Shown: positions 1 to 10,800 of the stretch, piece after piece | Position numbering within the stretch: position 1 is the first letter of the stretch | Layout of the letters: the number at the start of each line of letters is the position of its first letter | Source of the DNA: Plasmodiophora brassicae | Taxonomy: Eukaryota > Endomyxa: Phytomyxea > Phytomyxea > Plasmodiophorida | Direction of reading: 5' to 3' | NCBI GenBank assembly: GCA_036867785.1 | Contig: CP145410.1 | Span: 806,001-870,000, forward strand | Length of the DNA: 64,000 bases | Notes under the pieces: generated by a model | The model's database searches: none | The model's input: only the letters and a program-made list of their open reading frames with translations | What the model was told of the DNA's origin: nothing | Position numbers and translations under genes: made by a program

Positions 1-288
1 CGGTCTAGCCAACATCCACATGGTGATCTTGCTGGGCCTGACAGTCTCGCTTGGCACCGCGCTTACTCTGTAGGAACGTTTGATGATGGCAATTCCGGGT
101 CGGTACTCAGCTCGGCGCACGCCAATGCAGGTTTCAGGTCGAATTACACAAGCAGGCAGCAGTGTCGAGCAATACAAAACGGGAATGAACTTACTCGGCA
201 GATGATTCTCAGGGTGGGCGCGCGCGGGTCGGGATTCCGCGCACTGTGACCGTCGGTGGCGCAACCGCCATCGTCGTGTTGACGAGTG
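1..288 (+). CDS. 3' end of a membrane protein gene (partial)
   Basis: The window opens inside an open frame (frame 2) that encodes a hydrophobic helix containing NIHMVILLGLTV. A GT-AG intron (about 74-114) would join it to a short tail, and a second intron plus a basic, Arg-rich end would terminate at 286-288. The gene is cut by the window edge, so family and function cannot be judged. The hydrophobic segment suggests the last transmembrane helix of a multi-pass protein with a basic cytosolic tail. The second intron is a guess, and the true stop could lie elsewhere in 70-290. Confidence 0.35.
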
Positions 289-352
289 AACCGGATCGGT
301 CCAAGCGGGTACGAGTTGGCGCCACTTTGCCCTGATCGCGCGCACGTCCAGC

Positions 353-2056
353 ATGCTGCGCACCGTGCTTGGTACGAGCGCCATCGCGGGTGGTATCGGC
401 ACCGGGTTGTTTGCACATTACTACGAGCACGACGTTTGCAGACCGCCCGATCTGTACTATCACAAGGCAGGTCCAACCCGCACACCGAATCTTCAGTGAT
501 TAGTAACACGCACGTCCCCACCTAAAGGACTCGCTGAACGTCAATCTCGTTCGGAAGTGCCCTTCGCTAACGAGCAAATACGAGCCGACATTCTGGATGT
601 TCGGGGCGCACCTTCAAACGAGTATATTCATGGCAGGCAGTATGCTCAGGCGTGGGTGCAGTGACATCCGTCTCTTTCAGTCCTGGGGGCGTTCTTTCGC
701 GCACGGCCGGCCGTGAATCTCCAGCGCGACATTGTCGAGTGCCGCGACGGCGGTCATCTGTCGCTGACCTGGGAGGCGGACTCATATATGGCGTCGAGGG
801 ACGACACGCCGATCTTGCTCATTCTTCCCGGTCTGACGGGGTCGTCACGGTCGAAGTACATTTGCCAGCTTATGAAAGATGCTTCCAAGCAGGACCTGCG
901 TCCCGTCGTCCTTGGGTACCGCGGCTTCGACGTGAATCTGAGGGTAGGCGCAAGCTGTACGCCCGCCCCTCATGTGGTACCACTACTGAACCGTTGGTAC
1001 AGACACCAATGGTCACGACCTGCGCAACCGTTGGCGATGTCGAAGACTCGCTGATGTTTCTTCGTAAGAAGCACCCAGACGCACCGATCTATGCGATAGG
1101 CTTTTCTATGGGTGCTAATATGCTAGTCAAGTAACGGTTCGGCGCCGGAATCTACGTTCGGTTTGGTCACACGTGATACGCCAGGTATCTCGGCAGCTCG
1201 CACCGAGAGGGACGACCTCAGATCGTTTCTGGCGCTGTGGCGGTGTCGAATCCGTTCGACTTCGTCAAGCTATCCATCAAGTACCGCCCGAAAGTGTCAT
1301 TAGCAACCATTCAGCTTGGCTTACGGGTGTTGATTGCAGGCTGAGGGAATTCTCCAATGAGTGGCTCTATAGCAGACCTCTGTGCATGCGCGTGAAGTGG
1401 TTCATCAATCAGCACCAAGAGTAAGCGACTTCTTGGTGGGTAGCTGAGCTTCGTTGACTTTAGGTTGTACAGGAATGCCCAAATCCTTGCTGAGCGTGTT
1501 CACCCAACAGCCTTTGCGGTATCCGAGTACGCCTGAATGCGAAACGGTTACGTGCTGAACAGAACAAGTCAGGCAGCGACAATATATGAGCTTGACGATC
1601 GGCTGTCGAGGCATCTGTACGGGATAGCAACTGTCGAAGAGTACTACATGCTGTCGTCAGTATGCGTCGTCCTGATGACCGCATTTCATTGCAAATGACT
1701 GATCGCGACCGTATCCAGAGCCTTCACTTTCTCGAGGATGTTGACTGTCCACTCCTGCTGCTGAACGCTCGCGACGATCCGTTTCTGGGAGGGTACTTGG
1801 GTTTGGTCGGATCATGCGACTGCCGCTTCGAGTGACTGGTTGCAGCGAAATACCTTACGAGATGTGTCAACGAAATCCAAATTTGATGCTAGCGGTAACT
1901 GAACGCGGTGGCCATGTTGCATGGACCACGGGCGTCTTACCGCGCTCGTGGATGCTGGAGACCACCCTGCAATGTCGGTCCTGGCATTCCGCCGAACTGA
2001 AAACGTCTGACAGATGGTATAGACCTCAGTGCACTTCGATGCTTGCACATGGTTGA
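353..2056 (+). CDS. ABHD1/3-like (EMB8/YheT family) alpha/beta hydrolase
   Basis: This is a membrane-anchored serine hydrolase related to ABHD1/ABHD3 and yeast YMR210w-type enzymes, which act on glycerolipid or ester substrates. I read about eight exons. The ATG at 353 gives an N-terminal hydrophobic anchor (MLRTVLGTSAIAGG), as in ABHD1/3. A conserved HLQT motif spans the exon join near 615, and the lid/core includes LLILPGLTGSS. The nucleophile elbow GFSMGAN is at 1097-1120, the acid is in NARDDPF (about 1770), and the catalytic His is in RGGHVAW (about 1905). Introns such as 944-1002 are 45-65 nt and keep frame. All three triad residues are present, so the enzyme should be active. The first exon join (donor near 437, acceptor near 530) is the weakest part. 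Confidence 0.82.
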
Positions 2057-2116
2057 CCGAAGGCACGACGAGCAGGAAGCTCGCGGCCATTAAATTTTTA
2101 ATATCTCGATACGATT

Positions 2117-2248
2117 AATTAGAGCACGCTCCATATATGCGCCCGTACGGCATCCGTACGGTGTCTATGATCAGTACATTATGAGGTTGCATTGACGTGT
2201 TGCCCATGATGTGCTCCGGTAGGGCACATCGTCAGGCGTGTTCTAGTT
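2117..2248 (+). repeat. Left terminal inverted repeat of the element
   Basis: 132 nt that match the reverse complement of 2820-2966 nearly perfectly, except for a 15-nt block present only in the right arm near its outer end. The arm contains the palindromic stretch CGTACGGCATCCGTACG, so each arm could also fold on itself. Confidence 0.85.
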
Positions 2249-2362
2249 GGTTATGGGTACAGCTCCTCGGCCATGGATTGCACAGTATGATTGGGCGGAA
2301 GAGCGTGGCCAGATCCAGACGCGAGCCATCTGCCCGGTGCCCCCCATCGCGGCGCTACATAC

Positions 2363-2806
2363 ATGCAACTCCGAGGCTTCTCATTGTCGCCCTCGATCAG
2401 CACACCACATCGCCGGGTGAAGATGCCCGTGAGCACGCGCTCGCTGTCGCACATGGACATTGCCGGTGCGTCTGCCCGAGCGGCGAATGTCTTGCGCAAC
2501 ATCCTGCGTGACCGGTCGCTCATGAGGCACCTGAGCGAAGAAGATCTGCGTGACCGCGCCATCGCCGCTGCCAAGGATGTCCTGCAGCAGCGGCTCGCGT
2601 CTGGATCTGGCCACGCTCTTCCGCCCAACCATACTGTGCAATCCATGGCCGAGGAGCTGTACCACATTACGACCGAGAGTATGTCGGTCGATACAACGGA
2701 CTCGCCGTCGTCGTATCGCTCGACGCCATCGTCGACGCCACCGCCGCCGCCGTCGTATCCGTCGACGCCATCTTCGACACCATCCCCACCACCACCGGCT
2801 GAATAA
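2363..2806 (+). CDS. Element-borne ORF with proline/serine/threonine tail
   Basis: An uninterrupted 147-codon frame from the first in-frame ATG. Residues about 25-80 form a charged, probably helical region (RDRSLMRHLSEEDLRDRAIAAA). The segment that follows, around GSGHALPPNHTV, is the part duplicated in inverted form at 2256-2327. The last 45 residues are a low-complexity Ser/Thr/Pro tail of repeated STPSSTPPPP-type units. There is no DDE, zinc-finger or integrase motif, so this is not a recognisable transposase. It could be a captured host exon or an accessory protein of a larger parent element. The antisense frame 2251-2871 is also open, so coding status is not certain. Confidence 0.45.
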   Translation: MQLRGFSLSPSISTPHRRVKMPVSTRSLSHMDIAGASARAANVLRNILRDRSLMRHLSEEDLRDRAIAAAKDVLQQRLASGSGHALPPNHTVQSMAEELYHITTESMSVDTTDSPSSYRSTPSSTPPPPPSYPSTPSSTPSPPPPAE

Positions 2807-2819
2807 ACCCGCACACACA

Positions 2820-2966
2820 AACTAGAACACGCCTGAAGATGTGCCCTACCGGAGCACATCATGGGCAACACGTCAATGCAACCTCATAATGTACTGATCA
2901 TAGACACCGTACGGATGCCGTACGCCGAACAGGCGGCATGGCGCATATATGGAGCGTGCTCTAATT
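2820..2966 (-). repeat. Right terminal inverted repeat of the element
   Basis: 147 nt, the inverted partner of 2117-2248. It carries a 15-nt insertion about 30 nt from the outer end that the left arm lacks. It is bounded on the outside by the CGATT target duplication at 2967-2971. Confidence 0.85.
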
Positions 2967-3304
2967 CGATTGATGAGTGGGGACGTGTCTGTTTCATGTG
3001 CCGGATCGTTGCCGCCGGGTATCGATCCAGATATCTGCTAAACAGAATCGCTCCTGAAATTGTACGTTCGTTGGGGGGTATCCGGCGTCGCCGTGTCGAG
3101 GAGGTTGTACCAGTGTGGTGTCTTAAGGCGGTGTTCAACGCGCGCGCGTTATTGCACAGCCCGGCAACGCCAGGAATCTTGCAGGAGTCACGATCTCGAA
3201 CCTCGAGCGACGCGTGTGCCCCTGTGCGCGTGTCTGATAGGTGCCTAGCGATTCCCGCTGTCCACATCGATCGAAGGCGAGAACGAAGAGGACACCCGAA
3301 CACC
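2967..3304. other. Intergenic, no gene seen
   Basis: The stretch between the TIR element and the CDC14 start holds open frames on both strands but no conserved motif. It contains the right target duplication at 2967-2971 and presumably the CDC14 promoter. Confidence 0.4.
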
Positions 3305-4818
3305 ATGTTGTCGATGCTGGGATCGGTCATCAACAGCGGCACAGGGAACGATGCGGGTGAGTTCTCTCCCGAAACCAACGTCGCCGAGATCATACCAGGT
3401 GCGCTGCTCGCATAGCGAGCCAGGCGACGGCCACATGCTGAATCTCATCCGTTGTAGGGCGGCTCGTGTTCATGTGCTGCCCGGGGACCTCAGGGCCGCC
3501 ACCGGCACACTCCAAGAATGCTATTCTGTTCACGGTCGACCGCGTCCTGAACTACGAGCCGTTCTTCGCCGACTTCGGTCCCCTGAATCTTGGCCAGCTC
3601 TACAGGTTCTGCCAGATCGTCGAGTCCAAGCTCCAGCAGGCCAGCAACGTCAACCGGAAGGTGATCATGTACACGGCCAGGGGGCCGCAGAAGAAGGCCA
3701 ACGCCGGGTACTTGGTTTGCGCCTACCAGGTCCTGATCCTGAAACGAACGCCCGAGGAGGCATGGGCCCGGATCGCACACATCAGCCCTGGGTTCATTCC
3801 GTTCCGGGACGCGTCCATGCAGGCCTGCCTGTATAAGTTGACGATTCTGCACTGCCTGCAGGCGCTCGCCGCCGCCGTTCGCCTAAAGTTCTTCAACGTC
3901 GACACGTTCGATGTGTCCCAATACGAATTCTACGAGCGCATCGAGAACGGCGATCTGAACGTCATCGTGCCGAAGAAGTTCGTGCACTTCAGCGGGCCGT
4001 CGAACACGAACCGCGACGCCGACGGGTACCCTGCGAAGACCCCCAACGACTACATAGACACGTTCAAGAAGCTAGGGGTCACTGACATCATACGGCTGAA
4101 CAAGAAATGCTACGACAAGAACAAATTCACGAAGCATGGTTGGTCGACGGGTTGTCCGGTTGCGGTGGGAGCAGGGCACTGATCCCTGGTATGCGACAGG
4201 GTTTCAGCACCACGAAATGTACTTCATCGACGGGACAACGCCAAGCCTGGCGCTGCTCGAGAGGTTCATGAACGTGTGCGAGCACGCAAAGGGCATGGTG
4301 GCCGTGCACTGCAAGGCCGGCCTGGGAAGAACGGGAACCTGCGTCGGGTGCTACCTGATGAAGTTCTACCGGATGACAGCCGCAGAGGTGATTGCATGGC
4401 TACGAATTTGCCGACCGGGGAGTGTCCTTGGACCCCAACAGCAATTCCTGGAAGACATGCAGGCACTCATGTGGCGAGAGAACGACAAGCTGCGAAAGAC
4501 ATCGCAGGCGGCGGCCGAGAAGAAGACGGCGATCCCATACGCTATCGAGAAACAGCTTGCCAATGTAAGCCAGGCTCTGGGCCGTGAGTCGGCCACAACT
4601 GATGCGTCACCTGGCAGGTGTCCTTCGCCGAAGAGATCGCTACGTCCGGGTCTGCCAGCAGGAAAGGCGACGAAGTCGTGATCGAGAGCCAGGGCAACAA
4701 GCTGATCCACCAGAAGTTCGACGCGCAGCACCGGAAGTCGGTCACCGAGAAAGACATCGATATGGACAGCGAGATCTCGTTTGAGAATCTGCCACGAGCG
4801 CTGTCCCACTCACGGTGA
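3305..4818 (+). CDS. CDC14: CDC14-type dual-specificity phosphatase
   Basis: A mitotic-exit and ciliary phosphatase that removes phosphate from CDK sites. The N-terminal domain is recognisable from [16 protein letters not shown]. The catalytic domain carries the CDC14 signature [10 protein letters not shown] at about 4307-4336 (Cys nucleophile plus Arg), followed by the [13 protein letters not shown] loop typical of the family. The exons join over short introns, about 3357-3420, 3456-3495, 4140-4199 and 4565-4617. The first two are inferred because the frame otherwise shifts just before the conserved [16 protein letters not shown] block. The C-terminal tail is short, without the long disordered region of yeast or human CDC14. 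The first exon (3305-3356) is the least certain part. Confidence 0.88.
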
Positions 4819-4965
4819 TGGCCCCATTCGCCCCCGGGAGCGCACGATGCGATCTGAACGCCTGGAAATCCCTCTAGCAGACATACACGCATCACTTTCG
4901 ATAGCCACGCTCCCCACCGCTATATTGTCAAACAGCGTCGCCGGAAATCGAATAGCACAGCGTCG

Positions 4966-6759
4966 TCATGAGGACTTTGTCGGAGCGAAACGGGTAAACC
5001 CCTCCGCCCTGAAGTCAACAGCATGAACGCGTAGAGCATGTTCGTATGCGGCTGGCAGGTGATCCAGAATCCCGGGTAGGCAGATGAGGGCGGCGCGCAA
5101 CGTCATCCGCAGGAATGATTCCCCATGCAGCGGGCTGGTCGCCAGTTTGATGGCCCCGAATATGAACGCGTGCCTATCCTCGTTTTCGCGACAGTCCTGG
5201 ATATCCTCCGGATCGGCGACAATACGATTGAACGAGGTGATGAAGCGCTCGCTGATATGGTGCTTGAAACCGAGCCCGCACGGCACCTTCGGGACAAGGT
5301 CCTGTGGTCGCCTGAACCTTAGTTTTGGTCGACAGATCGACGACTCGGTCCAACGTACGTTACCGAACACAAACCGCAGAGCAATCAACGGGTCCCCGTA
5401 CACCTGCTCGAAACGGGCCCGGTAGGCCGAGTTACCCGTGCGCGGTTGCCCAAACGTGAAGATGCCTTTGATGCGACGTTGAAGGTCAGGGTAACGGGTA
5501 GCTGTCTGTGCGAACACGGATGCCAGCGCGCCTCCAGAGCTGTGCCCAGTCAGGAAGATGCTTTTAGACGCGTTCCCAGGGCCATTAACAATAGAGACGA
5601 TCTGGTCAAACAGGCAGTTTTCACGCGGTTCAAACAAGGCGTTGTAGAATTCAGCGTGTACGCCTCCAATGTCAGAGAAAGTGTTCATGACCGAGCATGC
5701 GTCGGATCTCCAGCTCACAAGGTCGAGCGCGTCGGCCCCGACGAACGCAATCATAATGGAGTTGCTGTTGCTGCAGACATAACCGGCAACATCTGGCCGG
5801 AACTTCAGCGTCCCCAGCTGTTCCTCATCGTAGTGGGCGTCGGTGCCAGCGTACCGGTTGCACGCGAACCCATCAAAGCGTAAACCCCACCGGGATGCGA
5901 TAACGTCTTTGATGACTAGTGGATGCTCGTATGCCAGCTTGGCAAACTGGCTCATGAAGTGCGCGTTGAATGGGTGATCAATCGGTGACGATCCCGACTC
6001 ACGATCCATAATAATCGGAAAGCGCGGCGACTGGATATCATACTACGGGACGATTGCCCATCAGCACCCATGCATGACCCCAAACAGCAGATATATTGCA
6101 TACCTCTTTCGGGACGTCAAACTCGGGCGCGATAACGTTCACGATTGAGTAGACACATGAGACGTCGGAGTCAGTTGTGTAGAAACCACTGAACATCTTG
6201 GACAGAAGCCATTCAATGCGCCTCATCAGTCCTACTTGCTATTGGTGACACTAGGTAACACCAATCCACGTGGTAGTACCTTTGACGACGATGGCAATGC
6301 CCAGCTTCTGGCAAACCGTAAGGACAACATTGTAGATTGTGACCTGGTACACGAACGCGAGCGAAATATTATATGCACTTATAATTCGGGACCACACCAG
6401 CTTGACGTCTTCGTTGTAGTCGGCCTCGATCAACTCGAGGCAACCATTTACCAGCGTACGTAACCATCCATGAGACGCAAGTATGTATTCGTCTGGCGAG
6501 AAATGCCATCAAACATCCGGTGCGACCGAACCGTATGCCACCCCTACCGCTCTCATCCCAGGCAAAGCGGAACGGCAAGCACACAAGTTCGACGACAGCA
6601 AGGTATGGCCAGAGCAGCACCTACGGTCTCCCCACGTCAACATACACAAGCACATTTCCCCACGCTGAGCGAACGCACCCTGACGACGACCTTGAGGACA
6701 TTCGGCCACACCTCTTCCTCAGCATACGCCTGGCACTGCTGCTCACCAGCGTGGGACAT
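4966..6759 (-). CDS. Class 3 lipase, diacylglycerol-lipase-like
   Basis: A membrane lipase related to sn-1 diacylglycerol lipases, which release 2-monoacylglycerol from diacylglycerol. The large last exon holds the class 3 fold. The nucleophile elbow is LTGHSSGGA, then TFGQPRTGN, then the acid in QDLVPKVP and a downstream His-His pair. The upstream exons contribute two hydrophobic segments (WPYLAVVELVCLP and VYQVTIYNVVLTV) and a conserved GLMRRIEWLLSKMF block like that preceding the lipase domain in DAGL. I read five exons with introns of about 45-75 nt, all in phase. The start at 6759 follows a TATAAAA element by about 25 nt. Human DAGL has four helices; only two are obvious here. Confidence 0.8.
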
Positions 6760-7082
6760 GCTAGACCGATTTCGAGGGCAGCGTTTTATACCGGCTCTGC
6801 CGTTTCGAAGGTGTTGCAAACGCGATCGAAAGCTATAAATCGCGCGGAAGCGGGTCGAGACGCCGACGCGGGCAGTCAAACCCAACGACGCCGGCTTTCT
6901 TGGGCCTACGGCAATGTTTTGTGGGACCGCCGGTTTCAATTTTCATCCCCAAAAACCGGCCGCTCCGCCTCGCGACTCTTCGTGAGCGTGTTCCACACAG
7001 CAGTTGCTCCGGCGCGGTAACGTCGGCCGAAACAGCCGGACCGGCGTTATTAATAGTCTGGTTCGGTTCATGCACGAAGCAG
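6760..7082. other. Divergent promoter region, lipase (-) and Kazal (+)
   Basis: This 323-bp head-to-head interval contains the lipase TATA element near its left end. No gene was found. It must also hold the Kazal gene promoter; I see no clear TATA box on the plus strand. Confidence 0.4.
6784..6790 (-). promoter_or_regulatory. TATA box of the lipase gene
   Basis: TATAAAA on the minus strand, 25-31 nt upstream of the ATG at 6759. This implies an unusually short 5' leader, consistent with the compact genome. A second AT-rich TATAAAT-like run lies about 45 nt further upstream. Confidence 0.4.
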
Positions 7083-7640
7083 ATGCAGAGCTGGCTTGCG
7101 CTGTGTACGACGGTTCTGCTGGCATGGTCGTGCTCCGGCGCTTGTAATTGCACGCTGGATGTCGCTCAAGTGTGCGGGTCCGACGGGGTCACGTACAGGA
7201 ACAGCTGCCTGGCGCTGTGTTCCGGAGCGGCTGTGGCGAAAGCGGGACCCTGTTCGTGCACTTGCCAACCATCGTCGCCCTCCGACACAGTCTGCGGTAC
7301 GGACGGTCGTGCACACAAGAGCGCCTGTGAGGCGGAATGCAACTCTGTCAAGGTTGCATATACGGGCTCTTGCATCCAGCCGTGCTCGTCATCGGACGCG
7401 GCGACGACATCGATGCCGGTATGTGGAAACGACGGACAGACGTACCCGAACCCATGCGAAGCGCGCAACAAAGGCATCCTCATCAGCAGCCAAGGTGCAT
7501 GCAGCGGCCAGCCCGTTAAATGCGACTGCCCCGACCAAGTCGCTCCTGTATGTGCCTCGGATGGCAGCACGTATTCCAGCAGCTGCAAAGCGAAGTGTAC
7601 CGGCGTGTCCATTGTACACCTGGGCGCTTGTACGAACTAA
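7083..7640 (+). CDS. Secreted four-domain Kazal protease inhibitor
   Basis: An intronless 185-residue protein. Residues 1-20 are a signal peptide (WLALCTTVLLAWSCSGA), so it is secreted. Four Kazal domains follow, each with the conserved VCGSDGVTY-type core: VCGSDGVTYRNSC, VCGTDGRAHKSAC, VCGNDGQTYPNPC and VCASDGSTYSSSC. Kazal domains block serine proteases by presenting a loop just after the second Cys. The P1 region differs in each domain, so targets probably differ. Secreted multi-Kazal proteins are known effectors or self-protection factors in oomycetes and other protists. Start choice is clear because the signal peptide begins at this ATG, although the frame is open further upstream. Confidence 0.9.
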   Translation: MQSWLALCTTVLLAWSCSGACNCTLDVAQVCGSDGVTYRNSCLALCSGAAVAKAGPCSCTCQPSSPSDTVCGTDGRAHKSACEAECNSVKVAYTGSCIQPCSSSDAATTSMPVCGNDGQTYPNPCEARNKGILISSQGACSGQPVKCDCPDQVAPVCASDGSTYSSSCKAKCTGVSIVHLGACTN

Positions 7641-7857
7641 CTCCTGATCATGTGCTTCCTAAGAATCGAACTGTAACGGTCAAGACAGCATCGGTTTCTT
7701 GATAAACAAGCGTTTGCTGCTGTAGGTAGTGGCAAGCAGAAACAAGAGGCGCAACCGGTTGTGTCAGTAAGTACTCAGTAGAACTAGCCGCGCCTGTGGC
7801 TGTGGCCGCAGCGGTGCGCATTGCGTCTGCGCAGTTCAATGCTGTTGTTGCCTGGCA

Positions 7858-10800
7858 ATGGCGGCAGTCAGTGAAATCATCGACCTGTGCGGTTCGGATG
7901 ACGAGAAGGCTGCCGAAGCGCCTGAGCAAGTACAAGAGCATGCCAATCCGCCATGGGTCCTGCTGGGATCGGTGAAGCGCGCGCACTTGCTGTGGATGCA
8001 AAGCGCGATGCTGACAGCGAATGGGCAGATGAAGTCGCATGTCACCGTTCTAACGAACAATGTACAAACTCTGTTGGAGCGAGGGCCTGATGTAATCATC
8101 AAGCAGGACCCGTTCAAAGCCGACTTCGCGATTGCGGTGTACGGCAGTCCTGAGGGGTTGCCCGTGGGCTACTTGACCCAGAACGTATGCGCGGCGTTTG
8201 AATCCCTGGTGACCGGTAATATGGTGTCTTTGTCGGCCACTATATCCGAACGTGCTGTCAAACGTCAGCGCCCTGTTCGCGATCATCCAGAGCTATGCTC
8301 GGTCGCGCTTGCAATTACGATTTCAGTACGACCTGCTTTGATGCCTGGAGTCTTCCGGAGGCTTCAGGATTCTGGCCTTCCTGTCATGTATGAGCCCGGC
8401 GCTTACGAACATGCGTCACAACTTACGGCTCGAAAGACGGTCCCGTCGCCAGGTCCGCCAAGCAAGGCTAAGAGCGGCCTGCTGCAGCTGTTCGATGCAG
8501 CCCTGGAGTCTGTCGACAAAGAGGCGGAGCAAATGGAACCATCTTGCTTGATAACGACTCCGATGTATGGATATCAGAAAGCCGGTCTAAGCTGGATGGC
8601 GCGGAGGGAGAAGTCAGACGGGAATTCCGGTCTCCAGAACGTCCTCTGGACCAAGCTTAAAACTGCGAACGGGGACATCTATCACAACGTCCTAACTGAC
8701 GAAACAAGGACCAATGTGCCAACTGGGTTCAAAGGCGGCATACTGGCCGATGAAATGGGCCTAGGGAAATCCCTACAGATAATCGCTTTGATCGTCTCGA
8801 ACTCGTCACAAGGTGACGGCGCCAGTACCGGGCCTTGTTCTCTTGGGTCGACCCTCATTGTGTGCCCTGTCTCTGTTGTCTCCAACTGGACGAACCAGAT
8901 CGAGCGGCATATATCACCTGATGCGGGTGTCCGTACAGTCTTGTATCATGGTCCACATCGTTCAACGCTGAATCTCGGTAAGCGACATTCTGTTAGCACC
9001 CTTGCGTCTGACGGATGAGCGAACTTTCGCTTAGACGATGTCGACATTGTTATCACGACGTACGGAACCCTGACCACCGACTATCGGTCAGTGAGCCCAG
9101 ACAAAGAGGACTCGACACCCCCAGCACTCTTCAGGAAGTCGTGGCTTAGGGTTGTACTTGATGAGGTCCGGTGTGTGTCCCGGCGTGACGAATAGCGGAA
9201 ATGTAACTCTGTCTCTCTGTAGGCGCACGTCATCCGCTCTCGACGTAGCCAACAATACTCTGCTGCTCTGGCTCTACAGGCGGACCGGCGTTGGTGTCTG
9301 ACAGGAACTCCTATCCAGAACCAACTTGACGACCTGTACTCTCTTCTGGCATTTCTTCGAGCTGAGCCATTGGACGGATATGCATCTTGGTCAACGATTG
9401 TTCTGAATCCTTTCAAGTCTGGCCGGCCAGATGCTGTGCGGCGCGTCCAGGTATGCTCTCGCGACAGCAATTCTCTAGTTGCTGTATAACCCGCTGCTAG
9501 TCGATTATTCGGGCTCTGTGCCTGCGTCGAATGAAGCAAGTGGAGTCATCTGACATTGTATTACCGAAGAAGACGGTGAGAGTCCTGAAAGTCCAAATGT
9601 CGAAAGAAGAACGCAAGCTCTACAGCATACTTCTGCAAACCGGAAGGGTCGGTGCTCGTGCGGTTTGTACTTTGGGCCGGGTTGACGCTGCTGTACAGGA
9701 GCAACTTGGGCGAATGCTGAAATCTGGAATTCTACGCGGAAACTATGCCAACGTCCTTGAAATTCTGCTTCGAATGCGAATGTGTTGCGATCATCCGGTA
9801 TGCTGACGCGGCTCGTGATGTTTATGCATATATTGCTGGCTAAACTCACGGCCAGTGCCTGGTGCCGTCACATATGTTCGATGGCGATCTGCCAAAGTCA
9901 ACGCAAACTGCAGATAAACATCGAAGCCCGGTTCAGGTCAGGAACAATTTGCCGGTGGCCAGATCACCGTCTTATTAGCTATCAGGTCCTGCTTGACGTG
10001 CTCAGGGAATCCGGTGACGAAGATTGTTGCTACTGTCTGTCATCCGTTGTGTCACCGTCCATTACACCATGCGCGCATCTGTTCTGCCGGGTCTGTATCA
10101 CTGAGTTCGTCGAACAGCACGGGTCGTGTCCCGTGTGCAACGTCAAGATAGGTAACCCAGTGGCGTCCTTCTTGCAAAGCCTCTATCAATGTTACGGACT
10201 GTAGATCTGGGCGCTGTTGTCGATGCCAACGCGATACAGAACGAGGACAGTAAACAGCAAGCTCAGGCTCCAGCAGTTGTCAAGGAACCGGCGCTGTCTG
10301 CCGACTACGTTTCTTGTAAGGTCCGACGACTGCTGTCTATGTTAAATAGGTTTGTATCGGGAAGCGTTTTCCGTACTGGCCGCTCTGGCATCTGATGAAA
10401 TTGTATAGATTTCGTCGTGAAGATTCGTCCATCAAATCTGTGATTTTCTCCCAGTGGGTCTCCATGCTCGACCTCGTTGTCAAACCTGCACTGGAACGTG
10501 AGGGATTTTCCTTTGTTTCGCTCGACGGGAAGATGTCCCGGCAACAACGGGACGAGTCGATCCGTTCGTTTCAAGCAGACCCATCCATTTCGGTTTTCGT
10601 CGTATCCCTACAGGCAGGTAATCTTGGCATCACATTGACAGCCGCCTGTAAAATCTTCATCCTTGATGTGTGGTTTAATCCGGTACGTCGTCTGTACAAT
10701 AATTGCCCTCCTGATGTAAACATGGACTACGTGTCAGGGTGTTGAAGATCAAGCCATCGATCGCATCCACCGCGTCGGGCAGACACGTCCTGTTGACGTA

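Larger units (their letters stand above)
2117..2966. mobile_element. 850-bp terminal-inverted-repeat element, asymmetric fold-back
   Basis: Both ends read AATTAGAGCACGCTCC inward, and the element is flanked by a perfect 5-bp direct repeat CGATT (2112-2116 and 2967-2971), the signature of a cut-and-paste insertion. The left arm is 2117-2248 and the right arm 2820-2966. They match almost base for base apart from a 15-nt insertion in the right arm. A second inverted pair, 2256-2327 against 2592-2663, has one mismatch. The left side therefore looks like an inverted copy of the right side that lacks the proline-rich coding tail (2664-2819). A 5-bp duplication with such long arms does not point to a superfamily I can name. 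No transposase is encoded, so it is probably non-autonomous. Confidence 0.85.

Noticed and set aside
2197-2511. Plus-strand frame in the left arm of the element
   Set aside because: The same start sequence appears at the mirror position in the right arm, so it is part of the repeat; no motif.
2251-2871. 206-codon open frame on the minus strand of the TIR element
   Set aside because: Its start lies in the inverted arm, which mirrors a frame on the other strand, and the sequence is Arg/Gly low complexity. It follows from the inverted repeats and GC-rich tail rather than from protein conservation.
3351-3836. Frame overlapping CDC14 in another phase
   Set aside because: It contains a VLPGDL block that looks like the CDC14 N-terminus, but conserved residues after it are in the other frame. 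A short intron explains the shift better.
6241-6265. 25-nt imperfect palindrome ATTGGTG...CACCAAT
   Set aside because: It lies inside an intron of the lipase gene with only 7-bp arms; too weak to call an element.
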